In this document: piece after piece, positions 1 to 6,882 of the stretch
Layout: the number at the start of each line of letters is the position of its first letter
Numbering within the stretch: position 1 is the first letter of the stretch
Assembly: GCF_900110855.1 (NCBI RefSeq)
Contig: NZ_FOFA01000006.1
Span: 124,001-188,000 of the forward strand
Source of the DNA: Microlunatus flavus
GTDB lineage: Bacteria > Actinomycetota > Actinomycetes > Propionibacteriales > Propionibacteriaceae
Length of the DNA stretch: 64,000 nt
Direction: 5' to 3'
Made by a program: the position numbers and the translations under genes
The notes under the pieces: generated by a model
Databases searched by the model: none
The model's input: the letters and a program-made list of their open reading frames with translations, nothing else
What the model was told of the DNA's origin: nothing

Positions 1-660
1 CCACCGGAGGAACGGGCCGAAGTTGCTCTTCAGCGCGGTGCTGAAGTTGCCGACCGCCGGCGAGATGTCCTGCACCAGGCGTCCGGCACCTGTCGCGTCG
101 GTGTCGACGGTGGCCTCGCCGAAGGGGTGCTTGAAGGTCACGGTGGTGCTGCGCTGCGCGCCCTTGACGACGATGCGGGTCCGCGCGAACGTCAGCTGGT
201 CGCCGGCGATCGGGTCGTCGTTGGCGAAGGCCGCCTCCAGGCCGAGGGTCAGCGTCGCGCTGCCGCCGCCCGGCAGGGTGAGGCTGCTGTCCACCAGCTG
301 GTAGAAGAACTCCCCGGGGAAGTTGTCGGGGAACGCGACCGGGACGTCGGGGTCCGGGATGTCGCCCGGCAGGAACCCGCAGAGCGGGTCGTCCCCGTCC
401 AGGCAGGGCTCGACGCGGGTGCCCGCGCTGTCGCCGTACCAGGCGGGGAAGCCGTGGTCGGTGTTGACCGGTCCGACCGCGGTCAGGCCGCCCGGGTTCG
501 TGACCGTGACGCGCGTGACGGCCTCGGAGGTCGTCGCGACCCCGACCACCAGGAGGACGGTCGCCGCCGCACCGGTGAGGCGCCGGGCACGCCGGCTTCG
601 TCGGGCAGCGCCGCTGCGGGTCTGGGAGGGGTTCGTCACCCCTCGCGAGTAGTGCTCCAT
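1..660 (-). CDS. Secreted protein of unknown function (C-terminus beyond window)
   Basis: Read on the minus strand from ATG at 660, preceded by a GGGGGAG Shine-Dalgarno 6 nt upstream; the frame stays open to the window edge, so only about 220 N-terminal residues are visible. A basic arginine-rich n-region is followed by a hydrophobic segment (about residues 28-46), consistent with a signal peptide or anchor. The mature part carries a GFPAWYGD motif, then a CLDGDDPLCG Cys pair, then a beta-rich, Ile/Val/Thr-rich region. I recognise this motif pattern only as a recurring feature of exported actinobacterial proteins and cannot assign a function. It is divergent from the receiver-domain gene at 909 and shares with it the paired palindromes at 751-788, suggesting co-regulation with the multicopper oxidase cluster. 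Confidence 0.7.
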   Translation of the reverse strand, partial: MEHYSRGVTNPSQTRSGAARRSRRARRLTGAAATVLLVVGVATTSEAVTRVTVTNPGGLTAVGPVNTDHGFPAWYGDSAGTRVEPCLDGDDPLCGFLPGDIPDPDVPVAFPDNFPGEFFYQLVDSSLTLPGGGSATLTLGLEAAFANDDPIAGDQLTFARTRIVVKGAQRSTTVTFKHPFGEATVDTDATGAGRLVQDISPAVGNFSTALKSNFGPFLRW

Positions 661-750
661 CGTCGGCTCCCCCTGTCTCAGGTGCCCGTTCGCCGGGACG
701 CGGCGCAGGCAGGTGCGATCAGGCTCCGTCGGCGCCGGGGTCGCGAGGAA

Positions 751-788
751 CCCTCGATGAGGGGGGCGGCGCACCCACAGATGAGGGG
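751..788. promoter_or_regulatory. Paired palindromic operator A
   Basis: Two imperfect palindromes, CCCTCGATGAGGG at 751-763 and CCCACAGATGAGGGG at 774-788, lie with centres about 24 bp apart between the divergent secreted-protein gene (start 660) and response-regulator gene (start 909). The same C-run / 6-7 nt / G-run layout recurs at 1323-1362 and 5367-5403. Assignment as a regulator binding site is inference from repetition, symmetry and position. Confidence 0.55.
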
Positions 789-908
789 GCAGCGCTCGAC
801 CCCCGCGTCGGTGGGGACGGGCCGCACCCACGTGCGGGTGGCCCTTTGCCGTGCCGTGCCACATGCTGGGTCGCGAGGTAGGACGACGTCTGCGGCAGGA
901 GGTGGAGC

Positions 909-1307
909 ATGACCCGGGTGCTGGTCGTCGACGACCACGACTTCTTCCGCACGTGCATGGTGGACCTCGTCGCCTCCACCGCCGACCTCCGCGCGGTCGG
1001 GGAGTGCCGCGACGGCACCGAGGTGCTGGACGCCGTCCGCGTGCTGCGGCCCGACGTCGTCCTGATGGACGTCCGGATGCGGACGCGGACGGGGCTGGAA
1101 GCGGCCGCCGACCTGCGCCGCGCCGGCGACGGCGCCCGCGTGATCCTGCTCAGCTCCGACCCGGTGCACCGGCACCGACGCGCGGCCGAGCGCGAGGGCG
1201 TGGCGGGCTACCTCATGAAGGACGCGGACGCCTCACGGGTCCTCGAGGCGATCCGGCGGGTGGCGTCCGGGGGCACCGCGTGGCCGGAAGAGCGCCTCGC
1301 CGGCTGA
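909..1307 (+). CDS. Receiver-only response regulator (CheY-like)
   Basis: 132 residues forming a single REC domain with no output domain. Visible signature residues are the acidic pair D8/D9, the phospho-acceptor D54 (in VLMDVRM), the Ser of LLSSDP and K104 (in YLMKD). The sequence most resembles NarL/FixJ receivers that have lost their LuxR helix-turn-helix. The start ATG is preceded by an AGGAGG site. It lies upstream of the multicopper oxidase gene and divergent from the secreted-protein gene. A DNA-binding response regulator with a similar receiver sits at 4719-5384, so this protein may act as a phosphate sink, partner or heterodimerising modulator; no histidine kinase is nearby. The receiver assignment is secure; its role is inferred. 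Confidence 0.85.
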   Translation: MTRVLVVDDHDFFRTCMVDLVASTADLRAVGECRDGTEVLDAVRVLRPDVVLMDVRMRTRTGLEAAADLRRAGDGARVILLSSDPVHRHRRAAEREGVAGYLMKDADASRVLEAIRRVASGGTAWPEERLAG

Positions 1308-1322
1308 TCGGGCCGGGCGGCG

Positions 1323-1362
1323 CCCCCGCATTTGTGGGGGGACGCACCCCCACTCGTGAGGG
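1323..1362. promoter_or_regulatory. Paired palindromic operator B
   Basis: CCCCCGCATTTGTGGGGG (1323-1340) and CCCCCACTCGTGAGGG (1347-1362), centres about 23 bp apart, lie in the 187-bp gap before the multicopper oxidase gene, about 135 bp upstream of its start. This is the most symmetric of the three paired sites. It probably controls the oxidase-signal peptidase-CopD-like genes. Confidence 0.6.
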
Positions 1363-1494
1363 TTCTGCCAGCACCTCGGATTCGCGAAGGTTGGGTCTCG
1401 AACGGGGATCCAGCCTTCAGCACCCGAGCAGCGCCGGCACCGGCACCTCGACGCACCTGGTCCCCGAGCCACAGATTCCCGGGGGGGACCACAC

Positions 1495-3129
1495 ATGAAC
1501 GTCACACGACGCGACGCGCTCAAGCTCGGCGGACTGGCCGCCGTCGGCACGGCGGCCTTCGGGCTGCCGCTCGGCCGTTCGGTCAGCGGCGGCACGCCCA
1601 GCCTGCTGGCCAGCAAGAACTTCCCGCCGCGCTACACCAACGCCTTCCGGCCGCTCGAGAAGCTGGTGCCGACGGTCACGTACGACGCGGACGGACCGAT
1701 CCACAACTACGACATCTGGGCCAAGCCCGGGCTCGCCGGCATCGTGCCGGGCCTGCAGACGCCGGTGCTGGGCTACGGCGGCGTGGTGCCGGCGAAGCGC
1801 ATCGACGTGGACCAGGGCACGCGCATCACGATGACGATGCACAACCGACTGCCCGCCACCCACCCGGTCTTCGGCACGCCCGTGTCGATCTCGACCCACC
1901 TGCACGGCTCGGCCTCGCTGCCCCAGTACGACGGCTACGCCAGCGACCTGACCGAGTCGCAGCAGAAGAAGGTGTACCACTACCCGAACTTCCAGCCGGC
2001 CCGGACGCTGTGGTACCACGACCACGGCGTGCACTACACCGCCCAGAACGCGTACTCGGGGCTGGCGTCGCAGTACCACCTGCACGACCCCGACGAGCGG
2101 CGCCTGCTGCCCCAGGGCGAGTTCGACGTGGCCCTGACGCTGTCGGACATGATGTTCCAGGCCAACGGCTCCCAGCTGTACGACGACCGCTCGCACTCCG
2201 GGCTCTGGGGCGACGTCATCCTCGTCAACGGCACGCCCTGGCCGGTCATGAAGGTCAAGAAGCGGGTCTACCGGTTCCGGCTCCTGAACGCCTCGCTGTC
2301 GCGCTCCTACCGGCCCACGCTGTCCACGGGGGACCCCGTGTACATGGTGGCCACCGACGGCGGCCTGATGCCCGCGGTCGTGCCGGTCTCCGAGTGGCGC
2401 CACGGCAGCGCGGAGCGCTACGAGTTCCTCGTCGACTTCCGCAAGTACGCCACGGGTCAGCGCGTCGAGCTGAAGAACCTGAGCAACCCGAACAACCGCG
2501 ACTTCGACTTCACGGGCAAGATCATGGCCTTCGACGTGGTCGGCGACTCCTTCGACAAGACCGACCCCACCTGGGACCGGCCCAAGCCGGTCATGGCGCG
2601 ACCCAACGGCGACCCCCTCGCGAGCAAGGAGGTCATGGGTCTGACCGAGACCAAGGACATGAAGGTCGTCACCATCCGGGTGCAGCGCGACGACACGACC
2701 AACGAGTGGAACCTCAACGGCGAGACCTGGCACGACGTCGTCGACTCGGAGTACAAGAAGGTGCTGGCCAGCCCCGACCTCGGCGAGACCCAGGTGTGGG
2801 AGATCCAGAACAACTCGGGCGGCTGGTTCCACCCGGTGCACATCCACCTGATCGACTTCAAGATCCTCAGCCGCAACGGGCGAGCGCCCTTCGCCTACGA
2901 GCAGGGGCCCAAGGACGTCGTGTACGTCGGCGAGGGCGAGAAGGTGCGCCTGATCATGAAGTTCGGTCCGCACCGCGGCAAGTACATGGTGCACTGCCAC
3001 AACCTGCCGCACGAGGACCACGACATGATGCACCAGTTCAGCGTGGGCCTGAAGAGCGACGACGTCGACGACAACGACCCGATCCACGCCGACCCGGCCG
3101 TCGACGACGACTCCCCCACGGGCGCCTGA
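1495..3129 (+). CDS. Tat-exported multicopper oxidase (CotA/bilirubin oxidase-like)
   Basis: 544 residues. The N-terminus has a twin-arginine motif (TRRDALKLGG) followed by a hydrophobic stretch, so the protein should be folded and copper-loaded before export. All four copper-ligand motifs of multicopper oxidases are present: HLHG (135-138), WYHDH (173-177), HPVHIH (446-451) and HCHNLPHEDHDMM (from 500), the last supplying the T1 Cys, His and axial Met. Spacing and motif wording resemble CotA, bilirubin oxidase and phenoxazinone synthase rather than CueO; there is no Met-rich insert. Such enzymes oxidise phenolics, bilirubin-like compounds or metals (Cu+, Mn2+, Fe2+) with O2 reduced to water; the substrate here is unknown. 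The signal peptidase gene starts 4 nt downstream, so the genes are likely co-transcribed. Confidence 0.93.
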   Translation: MNVTRRDALKLGGLAAVGTAAFGLPLGRSVSGGTPSLLASKNFPPRYTNAFRPLEKLVPTVTYDADGPIHNYDIWAKPGLAGIVPGLQTPVLGYGGVVPAKRIDVDQGTRITMTMHNRLPATHPVFGTPVSISTHLHGSASLPQYDGYASDLTESQQKKVYHYPNFQPARTLWYHDHGVHYTAQNAYSGLASQYHLHDPDERRLLPQGEFDVALTLSDMMFQANGSQLYDDRSHSGLWGDVILVNGTPWPVMKVKKRVYRFRLLNASLSRSYRPTLSTGDPVYMVATDGGLMPAVVPVSEWRHGSAERYEFLVDFRKYATGQRVELKNLSNPNNRDFDFTGKIMAFDVVGDSFDKTDPTWDRPKPVMARPNGDPLASKEVMGLTETKDMKVVTIRVQRDDTTNEWNLNGETWHDVVDSEYKKVLASPDLGETQVWEIQNNSGGWFHPVHIHLIDFKILSRNGRAPFAYEQGPKDVVYVGEGEKVRLIMKFGPHRGKYMVHCHNLPHEDHDMMHQFSVGLKSDDVDDNDPIHADPAVDDDSPTGA

Positions 3130-3133
3130 GCCG

Positions 3134-3619
3134 GTGCGCGTCCGGGTCCTCGTCGCCGGAGCCCTGGCCGTGGCCGGGCTCGTCGCCGCACGGTTCACGG
3201 TGTGCGACGCGGTGCGGGTGTCCTCGGGCAGCATGGCGCCCACCGTGTGCACCGGGGACGTGGTCGTGGTCGACCACCTCGCCCCGGCGCGCGGGCTCGA
3301 GGTCGGCGACATCGTCACCTTTCCCCGGCCCGGCGACGGGGCCGAGCAGATCAAGCGTGTGGTCGCCACCGCACGGCAGACGGTGGCCATCGCCGACGCC
3401 GTGCTGCTGGTGGACGGACGTCGCGTCGACGAGCCGTACGTCGACCTCGCCACCATCGACGGCGTCTACTTCGGTCCCGTGACCGTGCCCGAGGGCGGCG
3501 TCTTCGTCATGGGTGACGACCGAGAGCTCTCGATCGACTCCCGCTCCTTCGGCCCCGTGCCCGAGAAGGACGTCGACGGTCGCCTGGTCGGCACCCTCTG
3601 GACCGCCTGCCCCGCCTGA
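3134..3619 (+). CDS. Small type I signal peptidase (S26 family)
   Basis: 161 residues with one N-terminal membrane segment (about 5-20) and a periplasmic-type catalytic domain. The nucleophile lies in VSSGSMAPT, the general-base Lys in QIKRVVA, and the conserved GDDRELSIDSRSFG box follows, so this is the bacterial Ser/Lys type, not the Ser/His SipW type. It is shorter than housekeeping LepB. It starts at a GTG 4 nt after the oxidase stop and is followed after 31 nt by the CopD-like gene. Location inside the cluster suggests a dedicated peptidase that matures the cluster's exported proteins; that is inference. Confidence 0.88.
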   Translation: MRVRVLVAGALAVAGLVAARFTVCDAVRVSSGSMAPTVCTGDVVVVDHLAPARGLEVGDIVTFPRPGDGAEQIKRVVATARQTVAIADAVLLVDGRRVDEPYVDLATIDGVYFGPVTVPEGGVFVMGDDRELSIDSRSFGPVPEKDVDGRLVGTLWTACPA

Positions 3620-3650
3620 GGCGGGATCCCGCTCGAGCCAAGGAGCACCG

Positions 3651-4625
3651 ATGTCCACCCTCGTCCAGCGCACCGCGCCCAGCGTGCGAAGCGGGCCGCA
3701 CGACCTGGCCCGGACGCGGCCCGACGTCATCGGCACGGCCGTCCTGGCGGTGCTCGCGCTCCTCCTCGGCGTGCGCTGGTGGCAGCACGCGGACGGCGTG
3801 CCCCTGTCCTGGGGACCTCCGCCCGCCGAGGCGCTCTTCCTGCTGCCGGCCGCCCCCGTCCTGGCGCTCCTCGGCCTGCGCAGCGCCACTCGCGGAGGCG
3901 GCGCACCGCCCGGTCACGTCGCGCGCGCCGCCGCCCGCTGGGCCGCCGTCTGGGCCGCCGTCGGCACGGCCTGGCTGCTCACCACCGTCACCCGTCTCTA
4001 CGGCACAGGCCTCGCGGGCCTGCTCCAGGTCGACAACCTGGTCGCGGTCCTCAGCGCCAGCGACGTGGTGCTCCCCCGCCTGGCCGCCGTCTGGGTCGCC
4101 CTGCTGGTCGCCCTCTTCGCCCGGAGTCTCGATCGTGCGCAGTCGCTAGCCGCCCTCGCCCTCGTGGGTGCCGCTCTGCTCGCCGTCGCACCGGCCGGCG
4201 GCTCCGGCCACGCGCACGCCGAGCAGGCCCACCCCCTCGTGCAGGCAGCGGCAGGGGCCGAGCTGCTCGCGCTGGCACTCTGGTCGGGCTCGATCGTCGC
4301 GGCGTTCCACCTGCGCACACCGATCCTGCGGACGCGAGGCCATCTCGAGCGTTGGGGTCTTCTCGTCTCGGGCGCCGCACTCGCCCTCGGCGCGGCGCTC
4401 GTCCTCGCCGGTCTGGCTCGCCCGGAGCAGCCGGCTCCGGCCGCGTTCGCGGCAGGCCGGCTCGCCGCGGTCGCGGCGGTCGTCGGGGTCGGCCTGCGGC
4501 ACCGACGGCGCACCCTCGAAGCGGTCAGCGCGGGCCCCGCCGGGCTGATGGGAGCCCTGGTCGGCGCCGAGCTCACCGTCCTCGCGGCGGCCGTCGCCCT
4601 CACGCTGGTCCTCGAGCTCGCCTGA
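3651..4625 (+). CDS. CopD-like polytopic membrane protein
   Basis: 324 residues from ATG 3651, preceded by AAGGAG. About eight hydrophobic segments span most of the protein. The central part (HPLVQAAAGAELLALALWSG) resembles the copper-resistance CopD membrane domain, where a His-bearing helix precedes an aromatic-Gly motif; a GSGHAHAEQAHP loop supplies several His that could bind metal. It is the third gene of the apparent oxidase operon. A role in moving copper toward, or electrons around, the exported multicopper oxidase is plausible but inferred. The similarity is weak enough that an unrelated integral membrane family cannot be excluded. Confidence 0.65.
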   Translation: MSTLVQRTAPSVRSGPHDLARTRPDVIGTAVLAVLALLLGVRWWQHADGVPLSWGPPPAEALFLLPAAPVLALLGLRSATRGGGAPPGHVARAAARWAAVWAAVGTAWLLTTVTRLYGTGLAGLLQVDNLVAVLSASDVVLPRLAAVWVALLVALFARSLDRAQSLAALALVGAALLAVAPAGGSGHAHAEQAHPLVQAAAGAELLALALWSGSIVAAFHLRTPILRTRGHLERWGLLVSGAALALGAALVLAGLARPEQPAPAAFAAGRLAAVAAVVGVGLRHRRRTLEAVSAGPAGLMGALVGAELTVLAAAVALTLVLELA

Positions 4626-4693
4626 CCGCCACGCCGTGACCCAGCCGAGCCACCCTCGCAGGAGGGCCGTACCCGAGGCTTGCGTGCAGGACC

Positions 4694-4713
4694 GGTCCCC
4701 CGGGGGTAGGACC
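4694..4713. promoter_or_regulatory. Inverted repeat upstream of LuxR-type regulator
   Basis: GGTCCCCCGGGGGTAGGACC has flanking GGTCC/GGACC arms around a C5/G5 core, and ends 5 nt before the GTG start of the response regulator. It could be an autoregulatory operator or an mRNA hairpin; the C-run/G-run core recalls the cluster palindromes. Confidence 0.35.
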
Positions 4714-4718
4714 GAGAC

Positions 4719-5384
4719 GTGAGCACCGACGACGCGTCGCCGACCAGCACCGTGCTGGTGGTGGACGACCACCGGGCCTTCGCGGAGATGCTGGCGACCG
4801 CCCTCGACATGGTCCCCGGCCTGCGGTGCATCGGCACCGCCTTCACCGCCGCCGACGGCATCGCCCTCGCGGCCCGGCTGCAGCCCGACCTCGTGGTCAT
4901 GGACATCCAGATGCCGGACGAGGACGGGCTCGCGGCGACGGCCCGGCTCCGTGCCGCCGCACCGGCGGCCATGGTCGCCGTCGTCACCGCCCACACGTCG
5001 CCGGAGTGGGTGGGCCGCGCCGCCCAGGCGGGGGCGTCCGCCTTCATCCCGAAGAACGGCTCGCTCCGGGAGATGATCAGCGTCCTCACCCGGGTGCACG
5101 CCGGGCACATGTCCGTGGCGCCCTCGACCTACCTGGTCCCGCCCTCTCCTCCGCCCGCTCCACCGCCCGCCGCCCTGAACCAGCGGGAGCTCGACGTGCT
5201 GCGGCTGCTCGCCACCGGGACACCCGTGAAGGATCTGGCCGTCACCCTCGGCATCACCGTCAGCACGTGCCGGAGCTACGTGAAGTCGCTCCGGCAGAAG
5301 CTCGGGGCCAAGAGCCAGCTGGACGCCGTCCTCAAGGCCCGGGAGCAGGGCCTGCTCGGCACGGACCCCCCTGAATTGGGGTAG
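4719..5384 (+). CDS. NarL/FixJ-family response regulator with LuxR-type HTH
   Basis: 221 residues. The REC domain (about 11-130) has the acidic pair in VVDDH, phospho-acceptor D62 (in VMDIQMPDEDG) and a Lys in FIPKNG. A Pro-rich linker ([12 protein letters not shown]) leads to a GerE/LuxR helix-turn-helix near residues 152-205 with the usual LNQRELDVLRLLATG start. The start is a GTG. It closes the oxidase cluster and is the only DNA-binding regulator there, so it is the natural candidate to bind the three paired palindromes; one pair overlaps its own stop codon. No cognate histidine kinase is encoded in the window. Confidence 0.9.
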   Translation: MSTDDASPTSTVLVVDDHRAFAEMLATALDMVPGLRCIGTAFTAADGIALAARLQPDLVVMDIQMPDEDGLAATARLRAAAPAAMVAVVTAHTSPEWVGRAAQAGASAFIPKNGSLREMISVLTRVHAGHMSVAPSTYLVPPSPPPAPPPAALNQRELDVLRLLATGTPVKDLAVTLGITVSTCRSYVKSLRQKLGAKSQLDAVLKAREQGLLGTDPPELG

Positions 5385-5403
5385 CCCGACCCCTCATCTG
5401 AGG
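5367..5403. promoter_or_regulatory. Paired palindromic operator C
   Basis: CCCCCTGAATTGGGG (5367-5381) runs into the stop codon of the LuxR-type regulator, and CCCCTCATCTGAGG (5390-5403) follows with a centre-to-centre distance of about 23 bp. The arrangement matches pairs A and B. No convincing gene begins directly downstream, so its target is unclear. Confidence 0.5.
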
Positions 5404-5919
5404 ATGTCGCCCACACGCTGCCCCGCGCCACGATGACCACGACGCGCAGGTCCGCGACCGGGGGCGACCAGCCCACCGGCCGCCCCGGCTGCCGTCACCG
5501 CGCACGCGGCCACCGACCACACGCCCCTGGTCGGTGGGTCCCGCGTCGTCGAGGGTCCGCCGCGATCCCGCCGCGGCGGACCCTTCTGGTCCCCGGTCGC
5601 GAGCGAGGCCCGGGCGTGCCGTGGTTCCGACCGCCTCGCCCACGCGCCGTGCCCTGCTCGACCCTCGACCACGCCGACGGGTGCGTCGTCGTGGCAGTGC
5701 TCTGCGCCTTGCGCCGGACGGCGCCCGCGACTCTCCTGATCGCGACGAGGTTCGAGGTCCGCCCGCGGGACGGCCGGCGATCTCCGCCTCGTCGCCGTGC
5801 CTGGTCGTGGCTCGACCCTCCGCCGACCGAGTTCTTGACTGGTTCGTCCAGAATGCCTAGTGTTCTGGAACGAACAGTCAACAACGGGCGGCGCCCGTCG
5901 TCCACGAAAGGAAGCCCTC
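5385..5919. other. Intergenic region without a recognisable gene
   Basis: Starts with half of operator C and ends with a TetR-style operator-promoter at 5835-5881. The roughly 430 bases between them are open in several frames but give only Arg/Pro-rich, low-complexity translations with no family resemblance. A TetR gene would be expected divergent to the SnoaL-like gene, but I see none on either strand. Confidence 0.5.
5835..5881 (+). promoter_or_regulatory. TetR-type operator overlapping a sigma-70 promoter
   Basis: Two 19-bp arms, TTGACTGGTTCGTCCAGAA (5835-5853) and TTCTGGAACGAACAGTCAA (5863-5881), form a near-perfect inverted repeat. The left arm begins with a -35 (TTGACT); a -10 (TAGTGT, 5858-5863) follows after exactly 17 bp. 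Repressor binding would cover the promoter. The controlled gene is the SnoaL-like CDS at 5920, and probably the MFS gene after it. Confidence 0.7.
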
Positions 5920-6360
5920 ATGTCCGACGACCAGAAGATCCAGGCGAACGTCGCCCTGGCCCGCGAGTACGTCGAGAAGGTCTTCAACGACCACCGCCCC
6001 GACCTCGCCGTCGACTACGTCACGCCGGACGTCAGGTGGCACGGCGGCACGCTGGGAACCGTCGAAGGCGCGGACGACGTGACCGGTCTGCTCACCGCCT
6101 TCATCGGCGGCCTCGACGGCTTGCACGCCGTGGAGCAGGACATCATCGCGAACGAGGACACGGTGGTCCTGCGGCTCGTCGTCACGGCGACCCACAGCTC
6201 GGACCTCCTGGGGATCCCCAAGACGGGCCTGCCGCTGCGGTGGGACGCGATCGACGTCTACCGGATCCGAGACGGGAAGATCAGCGAGGAGTGGGCGGCA
6301 GACGACCTGGCCGCCTTCCTCGACCAGCTCGACGTGGTCGAGCTGCCCTGGAAGGCCTGA
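5920..6360 (+). CDS. SnoaL-like / NTF2-fold protein
   Basis: 146 residues from ATG 5920, with an AAAGGAAG site 5' of it. The sequence has the layout of SnoaL-like polyketide-cyclase-type NTF2 folds: an N-terminal helix (LAREYVEKVFN), a YVTPDVRWHG strand, a central VEQDIIANEDTVVLRLVVTATHS hairpin region and a C-terminal DVYRIRDGKISEEWAADD strand-helix. Members bind small hydrophobic ligands and some are enzymes; no substrate can be named. It lies directly behind a TetR-type operator and upstream of a drug-type MFS exporter, a context typical of stress- or xenobiotic-induced detoxification. Confidence 0.82.
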   Translation: MSDDQKIQANVALAREYVEKVFNDHRPDLAVDYVTPDVRWHGGTLGTVEGADDVTGLLTAFIGGLDGLHAVEQDIIANEDTVVLRLVVTATHSSDLLGIPKTGLPLRWDAIDVYRIRDGKISEEWAADDLAAFLDQLDVVELPWKA

Positions 6361-6882
6361 CCGGGCGGACACGTCACCGCCCGCCTGCGCGAGGGCCCCT
6401 CTCGGACCGGCAGCGCGGTCCCCGTCCAGGCAGGGGGCCGCCTCGACCAGCTCCCGAGCCGTCCAGCCGCTGAGGACCAGAGCGGGCTGAAGCAGGCGCT
6501 GGGCAGCCAGGGGTCGGGGGTGGGGGTCGGGGTCGGGGCGTCCAGCGCACGACCGTCGAGTCCCTGGCTGCCCGGTCCAGGGCCGCGACGACGACCGACC
6601 ACCGGGGAGCCGCCCGGAGTCGGGGTCCCTGCAGCATCCCGATCACGTCGGTCGTCGAGAGCGAGCAGAACGCCCAGGTTCGAGGGGCCGACGCCGAGCC
6701 GGCCGCTCGAGCATCGCGGCCTTGGCTCGCCACCGGTCACGGCGACCGCGGCCCGTGGTCCGCGCAGATCCTCATGCGCCGCCCGACCGAGGACGGCGTA
6801 CGCGCCCCCGAGCACCACCGACGACCGCCGGCCGGCGCAGGCCCCCTGTCCGAGCACCGCCACCAGGAAAGAAGCAACGACC
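6361..6882. other. Intergenic region with G-quadruplex-prone tract
   Basis: No convincing gene is visible in these 522 bases. A run of five G4-G5 blocks separated by 1-2 nt lies at 6510-6538 on the plus strand. The MFS start at 6883 has a GGAAAG site upstream. I see no clear terminator after the SnoaL-like gene, so read-through to the MFS gene is possible. Confidence 0.5.

Noticed and set aside
5433-6473. Long plus-strand open frame over the SnoaL-like gene and its upstream region
   Set aside because: Translation is Arg/Pro-rich with no family features; a byproduct of high GC. The real gene is in another frame from 5920.
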